From positions 8,262,731-8,326,730 of the forward strand of contig NC_041008.1 of the NCBI RefSeq assembly GCF_004193775.1: DNA of 64,000 bases, written 5' to 3'. The translations under genes were made by a program, and so were the position numbers. Positions 23,565-35,993 of this stretch are shown in pieces. How positions within the stretch are numbered: position 1 is the stretch's first letter; every line of letters starts with the position of its first letter. This DNA is from Glycine soja. Taxonomy: Eukaryota > Streptophyta > Magnoliopsida > Fabales > Fabaceae. The notes under the pieces were generated by a model. It did no database searches. It was given only the letters and a program-made list of their open reading frames with translations, and had not been told where the DNA came from.

Positions 23565-26500
23565 TATCAATTGAATATATATTTTGTCTTTAGATCAGTT
23601 CGTTTTCACACTATCTTCTTTAAAATTAAGTTCACTCAAATCATATATTATTACCTCTCTTTGATGTATTTTCTTGAAAAATAAGCATAATAACAAAAAA
23701 AATTGAAAAACTTGATTATGCAATCGAATCGAAAGAAATTATTTTGATTAAAATTGTTCATTTTGATGATTTCCTTCATGCATGTGAAATTAAAAAGTGT
23801 TCAAGAGTAGATTATTTTTTCAACAAATTGAAGTATTATTTAGTGCAGTGGTGAATAAGTTATGCCAAAACAGTTACCAATATTATATCATTGTATGTAA
23901 AAATATTTTTTATACGTTTCGAAATCATGTAATTCATCTGTTAGCGTTATAAATCTATAAATAAAATTATTGGCGTTATACACAATCACTTAATTCTTCA
24001 ACCATTGAAATTGACAAAGGTTCTCATCGATCATTCGTGTGTATTTAATTCTCTAAATTTTATAAATTCATGTTTGTATATTTTATTACTCATTTTTAAA
24101 TCTTTTACTTTTTTAATCCCTATTTTTTATTATTATCAAAATTACTTACAAACTAATTATTAAATTGAAAATATTTTTATCAAAAGTTATTTTATTATTT
24201 TATAAATTAAAATCTTATTATAATTCAAATAGACATATTTATTGAAATTTTAATTGTGATTTGTATTAAGTATTAAAATAATTCTCTATTAAATTAAAAA
24301 TTATAAACTTATTTGTTTGACTAAAAATACTCATAATTAAAAATAAATTTTAGGTCTTATTTTTAAATATCAATAAAATTATTTAATGAAAATTCCTCTA
24401 CTAAATTAAAATATTTTTCTTTAAAAAAATAGATATAATTTTCATTTTCACCGTTATTCTCATGTCATTCTCATTCCTTAAGGAACAACATTGTAGCACC
24501 ATCCTTAGAAGAGTCCCACCTCTTTATGTTTACCGGCCCAACTAAAGCTGTAAAATGATTAATATATATGTCTGGGGAAGGCATTACATTTCTACTTTCC
24601 TTGATGCGATGATCATCACATATATCTAGATCACCTTAAATTCTCATTCGTTCAACTTTATGGACAAAAGCCATGTTTGCTTCTTTATGGTGTGCATGCA
24701 AAAATTTAGTGTTTGTCAATATCGAGACTAAATTATTTTTAAAATTTACAAAAAAAAAAGTGAATCTTATTAAGAAAGTATCTTTAAAACATTAATTTTT
24801 TTTAAAAAAATTATTATAAAAATCATAAAAAAAACATAAATAACATAATTTCACATATTTTAATAAAAAAATTCTTTTAATTTTTTAACCAATCCTTAAA
24901 ATATTAATTAATATTTATCATTTTTAATTTAAATTTTAAAATATTATCATATATAAATTAATAAATTTATTATATATACTTTACTTTTTTTTCTTCTTAA
25001 ATACATCTCTTTACATTATCAATGAATATTTACTTTTAACTTTTTACATCCTAAGCCGCCACACTAATAAATTTTTAGATTGAAAAATGAATATATATCA
25101 TTATATCGTACGAAATTAGACAATCTTTTTTATTTTATTTTCAGCAAATAAGAAATATATTGATTACTGGGGGTATCTAGAACTTGTACAAGAAGAGATC
25201 AAGGATCCAGAAGAGAACTATGCACGAAATCAGACAGTATGAAAGTGTCACGAATAACATGACACAGTTGTTTTAAATTTATAAAATTATTAAAAAGAAA
25301 CTGTATCATGCAAGTTGACAACGACTCGTAAAAGTTTCGTCCAAAACAGTCTCATACTATTAAAAAAGGAATTGGGTTAGGACCACACAATATTTTCTAT
25401 TTTAGGGCGGATACCATAGGTAGATGGAACAAAATAAGATGAAAAGGAAAATAATAATAATAGTGTACTCAATAGTAATAAACAATTGTGTAACCAAATT
25501 CATATATATATATATAGGATAGATATATCTTAAGAGAATCATAATCTTTAGGTGAGAATAATAATGACTAATATTAATTATTAGATTAAAATAAAAAATA
25601 AATTAAAATATTTTAAATTTTATTTAATCATAAAATCTTCATAAGATTTATCAAATAAAAAATTAAATATTTTAAAAATTTAATTTACATTAAAATTATC
25701 ATCATAGTTATCATAAGTCATCGTGATAGTGTTAATTGTGGTAACGATGTTAACATAAATTTTAAAATATTTGATTTTTAATTTAGTAAATCTTTATCAG
25801 ATCTAACAAATAAAAAATATCAAATATTTTAAAGAATTTATATTATAATCGTCGTCACAATAATTATCATTATTACAACCGTTGTCATCATAATCATCGT
25901 CATAATTATTATCACCTAACAAAAAAACTAATTTTTTATCTCAACAGTTGTTGACTACAAAAATTAGATTCTCTATATTAATTGTTACCATAGATGTAGA
26001 AAATACTTATATAACGCAATTTAACTAATTTATCAATAGACCATTTAACTGAATTCTTTTGTTTTTCAAATAGCTGATACTTATACTGAATAACCTCACA
26101 CATGTCACGGCAGAAATTTCCACTAAAAGATGATAGTGAAAGGAAAGTTGATTGGTTATACTTTCTGTCCAAGTTTTTTAGTTCAATAACTTTTGATTCT
26201 GTAAGTCAAATAAAAAAATATTTAATTTGGACCCATTTTCACTAATTTTTAAGTGTTAGATCAATTATAAGTTCTAATGGTAACAATCAAATATATGAGC
26301 GGATTCAGAAAGTTTTTTAGTAGGAATAAAAAAATTAATAATATTTTCAAAGAAAAAAAATAAAATACACATTATTATGTAGGCAAAAAAAATTTAAAAT
26401 ACCTATATTCTCATAAATTATAATTTTTTCACACATTTTCATATTTTAAAAATATTATATAGTTTTTTCATTCCCAATGCTATAAAAATTTAGAAAGGTA

Positions 26501-29185
26501 AACTGATAGAATTAATACAAATTTATTCTCTCTTATATTTTTTACATTCATTAAAGAAAAAATATTTTGAGGGAAAAATTAACTTTTTATGGGGTATAAA
26601 ATAAATATTATTATCTATATCCATGTAAAAGAAAATTCTTGTGGAACAATTGTCCCCACACCCACCACCGTGAATTTGCCATTGTGAGCAAGGGTGAAAA
26701 GTTAGATCTTCTGTCAAAAGTTTATGATCCAACCCATTTAAGGCATAAATTGACTTAACTCATTTAATAAAATGGACATACTCAAAGTTTTTTGAAAAAC
26801 CTTTCTAAGTTAAATATATCTTAAAAAATATTATTCAATCTGATAGGCTGACATATTTAGGAATAATATTTTTAATAAAAATAATTATTAATATGATATA
26901 CAATATTATAATTATTTTAATTAAATTACAAATTATTGTAGTGACATAATAATTTGAATCATTTTAATATTTGAAATATGTTAATTTCTATAAGTATAAA
27001 TAGTTAACATGAATAAGAGTTCTTTTCTTTTGATGGGATTAAAAGAATTTGGTATTCAGACACATGTAATATTTGTAGGTAAATTTTTTTTACATCTTAT
27101 AATTTAAAATTATCTTAATTTTTTTAATGAAAATCCTTGACTTTGTTAAGGAAAAAAAAGTAATAGAAATACAAACCATTCAATTTTAGATAACATAGAA
27201 ATAACAAATAAGCCATTATTTCACACTCTAATATTTTAATACATAATAATTTTATTATTGTACAATAAATTTTTACATTTTTTAATACGAAATAGACTTT
27301 TAAGTTAGTTAGGAAATCAGGTTAAGGTTGTATAAAAGTCCGGCCCAAATACCTAAAATATAGACTTGTGACGAATATCAATTTTGGCTTGGAATATAGA
27401 AATATAAAGTGAGTTATGTCAAACTTAAATAGATTCTACCTGATTTTGTCCATTTCTATCCCTACATGTGTGCATAACAAAAATTTAGTCTTTTTATAAC
27501 ACTAAGTTAATTTATGCTTATAATTAATATGACTAATTAATTGTATCTATTTATGAATATCTACCCACATCAAATACTCAAGTTGAAAATGAAAGACTAA
27601 TAAATATGATATTTTTTTCTCAAACGAATTTTACTTGAAAGACAATTCTATTTAATAAATTGTTAGAAACTAAATTTATATATCTCCTCTAATGAAAGAT
27701 TTAAACTGTGATGGGTCTAAATAAGTTAATTAAATATTTAAATAAATTTTTATCAAATTAACAAAAAGTGTTTATTAGTTTAACTGTAAAGTTATTAAAA
27801 TAAATTAAAGAAAATTATAGAAAAGTCATTGCATTTGATAAATATATTTTTATTTTAGTAAATTTCATAATAAATAAATATTTTCAAATATATAAATTAT
27901 ATTGTAATTAAAAAGCATAATAAATAAATATTTTGAATGTATAAATCATATTTTATATTTATAATATGTAATTTAAACTGTAATATAAGGTTATTTTAAA
28001 ATCTTTTAAATGGCATAGGGAATTTTTTATTTTTTATTTTACAGGAAATGACATAGGGAATTAAAGTTCCCCATGCCTTTCATATTTGCCAACAAAAATG
28101 CTAATAATAGCTCATTTGTTAGATTATATTTAAACATTACATCAAGCTTAAAAGTTGACTATATAATTATTACATTATTATCTTTCACAATCAATCCAGA
28201 GATACCATAAATCAATATACGTGTACGTATCGACGAAGAAACACAACATAATGAAATAGCTTAAAAATAATAAATATATAGAGTAGAATATTTTAATAAA
28301 AAAAAACTGCGCCATTCGCCACATTAAAAAGACTAGTAGCTAAATTAGTAATTAATTAAAAGCCAAATTCGATCTCAAGACAATTCAAGCGACGCATTAG
28401 AGTGGGGCAAATTCATCTCCCATAAATAATAAAATTCTTCGAAATAATACATAGTTATATAGATGTGTATTTTTACTCTTTGATTATTCTAAAATTAGTA
28501 AAATATTTACTTATCAATTTAGCTAGAAAAATGATCCTTTAAAAAAAACTAGAAAATATTATTTGTACATCAAAGATTTTTTTTATATGTTAAAATTAAC
28601 TAAACTTGTAAAGAAAATTTTGAATTTCAAATATTTAAATTTAACTATATAATTAACTTAAAAATTTAACTATATAATTGACTAATAATAAGAAGAAGGA
28701 GGGATTACATTCACTTTTGATTCTTGTATTTTAGTAATTGTAAAATTTTGATTTTCCAAAATTTTCTATTACACATTTGGTTCCTTTATTTTTTAAGTTA
28801 ATTAATGTTGGTTCGCCGAAAAACTATCATCAAATTTTTAATAGAAATTATTGTCATTCATGACACTTTAATAATAACATAATCCTAACATGGTGTGGCT
28901 TATAACACATATGCTTATGTGGCACTGTCATGTTGTTGGTTTATTGAATGGTGATCAAAATTGCACAATATAATTTAGTACTAAAATTGAACAGACATTT
29001 AACTAATTTTGTACATTAATTGAATCATCATTTCTTAAAATTTCATTCTTAAATTCTTATTTTTAAATAATGAAAGTATTTTTGTGGATTAGCATCATCT
29101 TCATTATGGTAATATAGTTTCTTCTATAATTTTATCAATTAATTACTATGTGATAGGTTTTAAATATTTACTAATTCTATTAATA
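23565..29185. other. AT-rich gene desert
   Basis: No gene, RNA gene or well-bounded repeat is supported over 5.6 kb. About 25700-25920 has GATGAT/ATCATC-rich low-complexity sequence. About 28690-29000 has wording typical of a dispersed plant repeat (GATTCTTGTATTTTAGTAA, GTGGCACTGTCATG) without clear ends. Open frames at 25978-26172 and 26523-26732 (minus) are not recognisable proteins. Confidence 0.4.
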
Positions 29186-29190
29186 ACTAA

Positions 29191-29416
29191 TACTCTCTTT
29201 GTCCTAAAATAATTTTCATCTTAGAGTATTTTATACAAATAAAGGAAAAAGAATAAAATAAATGAAAGAGAGTAATAGTTTTACAAAATTAATCTTGTAT
29301 CATCATTAATATATTCATAGATTTTATTGTTCACCATTAATATTATTAGGAATACAAGTGAAGAAAAATGATTAATGTCACATTAAAAAATTAAATTGAC
29401 AATCATGTCAGGAGAA
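29191..29416. mobile_element. Stowaway-like MITE, degenerate
   Basis: Begins TACTCTCTTTGTCCTAAAAT and ends in AATCATGTCAGGAGAA, worn versions of the TACTCCCTCCGTCC-type Tc1/mariner (Stowaway) ends. The body (GAGTATTTTATACAAATAAAG near the start; CACATTAAAAAATTAAATTGAC near the end) follows the usual layout of these elements in dicots. The right-hand end is decayed, so the boundary is approximate. Confidence 0.55.
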
Positions 29417-30863
29417 TTTTTTTTATAGTGAAACAAAAGGTGTATTCATCCAATAACATATCTAATCACTTTTAGTGAAGTCTTACCTCTCTTTCAACCA
29501 TATTTTTTTTTCATGGGATAAATGTTATCATTCTCTAGCACCCTCTTTTAAATACACTCTCTCATGAATTAAAAATGACACACTTTGGAATGCACTCTAA
29601 CTCTCTTTTAAATGTACTCTTTTATATCTTATTATTAAAGTGAAGAAGTTTTGCATATAAATTTTCTTTCTTTATTTACATGGAAATATTGCCTAAATTT
29701 TGACATAAATCATGTAACTTTTCAAGTATCCATGCAAATAAAGAATATTTATTTATTTATTTTATTTCAATTCCATAGTATTAATAACCAATATCTCTTA
29801 TCTTATTATTAAAGAAAAAAGTTCTAAAGATAACTTTTCCCACTTTTTTTTATTGATACTCAATTCTCGATTTTCACAAAAGAATTTATATGAAGGCATT
29901 AACATTCCAAAAAGGTGAGGGGAAGACATAGAGCATAAGCAACAATCTCTTATCAGTATACTTATGACATTTCTTAAGAAACTAAAAAAACTATTTATTA
30001 TAGAGATAAAAAAGAGTGTAAAAAAATCATAAATAATATAATTTTACATATTTCTAGAAAAATATTTCTCCTTTTAATTTCTTAATTAATATCCTAAGTA
30101 TGTCGTATTGTTTTTATATTTAGGAATGATTTTTAAATTTAATTAAAATGGCAATAATTGAAAAAAAAAAACAACTTGTACATTACACAGATAAATTGAT
30201 TAGTTTATTGAATATGATATAATTTTGTACATCGATCTTGTATCAATAATTTTTTGTAATTTTTTAATAAATTTTATCCAATCTAAAAGAGTGTTTAAAT
30301 AAATATGTTAGAGTAACTTCTCCACTCACAAAATTTTGAACCCAAAACTCTACTTAAAGTATCTTAATAAGTATCATTAAGACTAACATTATGTTATTTG
30401 GTTTCTTAATTGTTGCACTTTCAATTTATATTTTGTTTATTTTTGAAATATTTATATTTTTTTATAAATTTTTATTCCTGACAAATCTTATTTCATAACT
30501 TTAATTTAAATTTTTGTTTAAATTTTTAAATATTGATACACTAAACTAATTTGAAGACATTTTTTCTTTTTTAAAAATTAATTTTAATATTTTCATAATC
30601 CTAATCAATATTAATTTAAATTTAATATTTAAATTTTAAGTTTTGATACACTATATTAGTAAACATGATACATCTTAATTTTAATAATTTATTTTCATAG
30701 TTTCTTCATAAATATTATAAATGATATTTATTTTATCATTCATATTTAAGGTAATATAAAGTTTAGTATTAGTAATAAAATATAGGTTTTCTAATGTGTG
30801 TAACATTGCACACAATAAGAATAATTAATCACTTAATTTTACCTTATTTATTATAAATGATTC
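29417..30863. other. AT-rich intergenic DNA
   Basis: No gene is supported. Short recurrences such as CTCTCTTTTAAAT near 29540-29620 are noted. Nothing has definable ends. Confidence 0.4.
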
Positions 30864-31517
30864 TTTCAAATTAATTATTATCTTTTTCTTATTTAGATTA
30901 ATAGATTCACTTTCAATCAAAATAATAAACATCTAACTCATTTATTAAATAGGTTCACTTACAATATGAATCTAGAAATTTTTACATTCATTGTATCATT
31001 TGTTTTGCTTACCAAAATTAATAACATTCGAGATTATGCAGAATTATACACAAAAGGATCCAAAAATTATAATAACCTCTATTTCAAATTAATTATTATC
31101 TTTTTCTTATTTAGATTAATAGATTCACTTTCAATCAAAATAATAAACATCTAACTCATTTATTAAATAGGTTCACTTACAATATGAATCTAGAAATTTT
31201 TACATTCATTATATCATTTGTTTTGCTTACCAAAATTAATAACATTTGAGATTATGCAGAATTATACACAAAATGATCCAAAAATTATAATAACCTCTAT
31301 TTCAAATTAATTATTATCTTTTTCTTATTTATATTAATAGATTCACTTTCAATCAAAATAATAAACATCTAACTCATATATTAAATAGGTTCACTTACAA
31401 TATGAATCTAAAATTTTTTGCATTCATTGTATCATTTGTTTTGCTTACCAAAATTAATAACATTCGAGATTATGCAGAATTATACACAAAAGGATCCAAA
31501 AATTATAATAACCTCTA
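30864..31517. repeat. three tandem copies of a 218-bp unit
   Basis: The word TTTCAAATTAATTATTATC starts copies at 30864, 31082 and 31300, exactly 218 bp apart, and a fourth copy breaks off after TTTCAATTA at 31518. From the TTTCACTTTC region onward the copies differ at only a few positions (for example GGATCC against TGATCC). The first part of copy 1 is less similar. A 62-codon frame at 30966-31154 is created by the repeat and is not a gene. Confidence 0.92.
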
Positions 31518-33636
31518 TTTCAATTATTTTGTGTTTTAATTTCCACTGAAATATTTCTTGTGCTCAAAAAAAGAATTCTTTATTTCATTTTTCAGAAAAA
31601 AGTTCCATGATATTGAAAAATAGATCTTAATTAATTTATATATGGTTATGTTAATAATTTAAGTGTGTAATAAATTAAAAAATATGTATGCTTGTGACAG
31701 AAAAGAAATGTCACAAGAATTATGTGAATTTTCAGATTTCTTATGTTAAATGAACATATTTGTGTAGAATTGAAATAAAGTGAATTATACTTTAATTTAT
31801 TTTATAAATTCTTTCTGCATATACTTCATTATTGTAAATGAATTTAATTTAAAAAATTGTTAATAATCTATAATTATGGCTCCCTTATTTCTAAATTAAG
31901 AAATTTAATTCTTTTCTTTTGCTAGATATAATATTTATGTAGGTTATTAACATGGTGTTTATATGACAAGTAATTAAATAAAGTAAAAAAAAGTCCCAAT
32001 AGGAATTGACTTCACGAATCTTTATTTAAAGACAAAATAATAAATCACTAAAACTTTTATTATGTTTAATTAATTTTATAAACACTATTTTATATGTATG
32101 ATTAGTCAAGAGTTATTTAAATATTTAAATAAAATATATTTATTATATTTAAATAAATCACTGAAATAAAATATTTAATATTTAAATATGTTTAATATTT
32201 AATTTTACATGTGTTTAATATATTATAAAATTTTATTCTTGTTTTATTATAAATTTTAAAAAATTACATAGGCTAATATGTAGATTATTTTTAAAAATTA
32301 TTTTATGTAATTTATAAAAGTTAAATAAAACTAAAACATTATTTGAGTAATCTAAAAAATTAAAAACATATTTTTATAGAAAAAATAGAAATTTTTATTA
32401 TTTATATATAAAAATAAATTTTCATCTTTTTTATAAGTTATAAAAAATAATTTATATATTAATTTATGTAGTTTTCTTGATTTATATAATTGATATTCAA
32501 AAATTATTTAATAAATAATATTTTATAGTTAAAGAAAAAATATTAGCATCTAAGTTTCCTAAAAATTAAATATTTTTTAATTTATATAATTATAATAAAA
32601 ATAATTTACATATTAAAATAAATTTATAGAATTTGTATAGTGAAATATTAATCGGTTTAATTATATTTATTTATATAATTAAAGTATAAATGATTTGTAT
32701 ATTATAATTAATTTATAAAATATAATATAAAATTGGTAAAATAAAAATAAAAATATATAAAATATTCAAAATAATAATATATAAAATGATAAAAAAATAA
32801 AATTAAAAATATTTATATTTTTTAATTTATAAATTTTATAATAAAAAAAAATTAATAATTCTTAACTAATAATACATACAAAATAGTATTTATAAAATTA
32901 TTTAAATAAAAAAATTTCATAATAATTTATCATCTTATCTTTACATAAAATAAAATGTGATGAGTTTAATATTTATCAAAATATTTTTTATTTTTCATTT
33001 TATATAACTCTTTGTTACATAAATATTATGTCAAGAACATCTATATGTATCACATCACTAACAAAGGATGGAAGGATCTAAATTATTTATTATGAAAAAT
33101 AAAAAAATATCTTAATTTAAAGATAGAGACATCAGATATATTCACCTATTTAGAATTATAAAGAGATTAAAATTATAATTTAATATATGATGATGATTAA
33201 TATTTTTGAATATTTGGTTTTTAATTAAAATAAATGGCGTGATATTGCACGTAATATATGCAGCTCACTTACCATAAATTATATTGATGTAAATTGTACT
33301 ATTTCTGGTGTGTGGATAAAATTTCTTAACAGACATTACAAGCAAGGAAAGGATTTATAAGAAACGTTGGAGGTCAAGTATTCATGGCAAGGATGCAGTA
33401 ACAGACAGCACATTGCTGAACTATGTACTCTGCAAATTAATGTTCAGTTATGCTTATTTGCAACAGACAGCGTCAAACTTTGATCCAAAATCATCTCAAA
33501 TAGCAAATTTTTTTATTTTTTATTTTTTATTTATAAAAAATGCCCAAAAGCACCGAAGATGCGTTGAAGGTCTTCCAATTTCTAGACTTAAAATCCACTG
33601 TTCTGTCAACCCGAAATAGTTGCCACTACTCAAGCC
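31518..33636. other. extremely AT-rich intergenic DNA and SULTR upstream region
   Basis: From about 32000 to 33000 the sequence is almost all A and T with long TTTAAATA/ATAATTTATA runs. No gene is supported. The last 300-400 bp before 33637, where GC rises, is the likely proximal promoter of the sulfate transporter. Confidence 0.5.
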
Positions 33637-33644
33637 TATATATA
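33637..33644 (+). promoter_or_regulatory. TATA box of the sulfate transporter gene
   Basis: TATATATA followed by CTCTCATTACAACC, a usual plant core-promoter layout, 161 bp upstream of the ATG. Transcription would start near 33668-33672. Confidence 0.6.
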
Positions 33645-33715
33645 CTCTCATTACAACCACGCGTCCAATACAAACACACAAGTACCATCTTATAACTAGG
33701 TATTTATTTTCTCAT

Positions 33716-33811
33716 ATGCTCTTCTTAAACTTCTCTTTGGTAGTGTGTTCACATACATATCTACTTATTGTTATTATTATTGTCACCACATACAATAATG
33801 GGTTCCATTAG
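33716..33811 (+). promoter_or_regulatory. upstream ORF overlapping the sulfate transporter start
   Basis: If transcription starts about 30 bp after the TATA box, the first ATG in the leader is at 33716. It opens a 31-codon frame (MLFLNFSLVVCSHTYLL...) that runs past the main ATG at 33798 in another frame and stops at 33811. An overlapping upstream frame would lower translation of the main protein unless ribosomes scan past it. I saw no 5'-UTR intron acceptor that would remove it. Confidence 0.45.
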
Positions 33812-35937
33812 TAACACCGAGGTTCATAATCATCACAATGATGATGACGACGATGATCATCGTCATCGGGTGAATTTCTCGATCCAGAGAGGATTTGGGA
33901 CAAAATTGAAGGAGGCATTGAAGGAAACATTGTTTCCGGATGATCCCTTCAGGCAGTTCAAGAACGAGGAGAAGCCAATGGGGAGGGTGATGAAAGGGGT
34001 GCAATACTTCATCCCAATCTTTGAGTGGCTCCCCACTTACAATTTTCGCCTCTTTTGCTCTGACTTGATCGCTGGACTAACCATCTCAAGCCTTGCCATC
34101 CCTCAAGGCATTAGCTATGCCAAACTTGCTGACCTTCCTCCCCTCATTGGCCTTTGTAAGAATCATTATCTCAAATCCAAATTAATTACTCCAATCGTCT
34201 TTTTCTCCTTTTTCTTTCCTTTATTCATTAAATTTCTAACCAGGTTACACGTTTTGCATGATTGTTTGCACTTAATTAGCGTGCTTGGGTACGTGTTTGG
34301 CATCATTTTTTTCATTTAATGAGTGTGTTTAACTATACATTTATAATGTGTGTCCGAACATAACGCAATATTAATTTCCGCACTTTCTCCTTAAACCATT
34401 GATTTTCTTCGCTTTGTATCCTCCATCTTCGAAGGTAATTCTGTTTGGTACCCGATCATAATTGCCTCCGAAAGAGAATAAACGTGGAAATAAATAATAA
34501 AAAAATTAAGAATAATTGATTTTCTTCATCCTTCGTAAATTTGTGCACACATGTGCATGGATTGAATGGGTGCGAATTTTATCAACAAAAGAAAAGTTAA
34601 TAAGCCTCTAAGGCTTGCAAAAAGATCAAAAACATTTATCATCTCTTTTGTCTATGATTGATTCAATCCATTATCTGGGTGCGTAGACAGTTTATGTACT
34701 TCCTTTGACAGTTCTTGTGATATAAAAGTGGCTATATAGTAATTCGATTTTTAAGGTTATGAGTACTTTTTGTGATGGTTGCAATATCAGATTCCAGCTT
34801 TGTCCCACCTTTGATCTATGCTGTTTTTGGGAGTTCAAGGCACATGGCAGTGGGGACGATAGCAGCAGCATCGTTGCTTATTGCTCAAACCATACAAACC
34901 GTGGTAGATCCAGTAGAAGATCCAACGTTGTATCTTCATTTGATTTTCACTACCACCTTTATCACCGGTGTTTTCCAGGCTTGTTTGGGTTTTTTTAGGT
35001 AAGAACAAATTCATTTACCTTAAACCACCTTCTCATGTGGGCCAGGCCATGAAAATTGATTCCATCGGTTAGGGATGTGTTTGGCACCAAGAAAGCAAAA
35101 TAAAACTAACAAAGAAAAAGTACGTAGCTGGCTATCCAATAACCATGTTGCCTGAAACTAGAGAAATTATTTATTAGGGTCCAACGACTAATAACTCATC
35201 CACGTTACTCAAATTTCTTCATTAATAATTAGGGCGACTTTAGTAGGTTAACAAGTAATTGAATGTTATCAATTTTTTCTGTAAATTAAAATTCCTGGTT
35301 GTGTCATAAGTAACGATTGATCAAGACTATAAACATATGATCAAAGACCATCTAATTTGGTCATAGCATACATGTGATTTGAGATCAAGTAATAGTTTAT
35401 TCTGAAACTAGAATTTTATACAAATTACTCAAACCTCTACTACTAGTATGAATGCAACTGAATAAGTTTCATTCTATTTTTGTGTGGTGGGTGATGAGAA
35501 TGAGAAAACTTTTTGCAGGCTGGGAATATTGGTGGACTTCTTTTCCCATTCTACCATTAATGGCTTCATGGGAGGGACAGCAGTAATTCTCATCCTCCAA
35601 CAACTAAAGGGTGTATTTGGCATGAAACATTTTTCAACCAAAACGAACTTGGTGGCAGTGGTGAAGAGCATAGTCAACAATAGACAAGAGGTTGGTATAG
35701 AACAAATCAAAATTAGTGCCTTTTTTTTTTTTTTTTTTGGCCTCATTGATGAAAATAGTAAAAGGTTGTCATACGAAATTAAATTATTACATATAAGGAT
35801 AGTTTTCCCTAAAAAATGATAATTATCTCAATTCAATTGTAGCCTTTTGAATAGAAGCATCGATCAAGTTTCACAATCTCAGTTACCCACACGCACATAT
35901 GTGCCCATTATTTCTAATAGGAGTAGTTGTTTTTTAA

Positions 35938-35993
<56 letters not shown>

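Noticed and set aside
30966..31154. 62-codon ORF
   Set aside because: Created by the 218-bp tandem repeat and not kept open in the other copies.
33768..33797. Possible N-terminal extension of the sulfate transporter
   Set aside because: The in-frame codon at 33768 is TTG, not ATG; the first in-frame ATG is 33798, which fits the family.
35474..35746. 90-codon minus-strand ORF
   Set aside because: Antisense to exon 3 of the sulfate transporter and to the adjoining poly-T tract.
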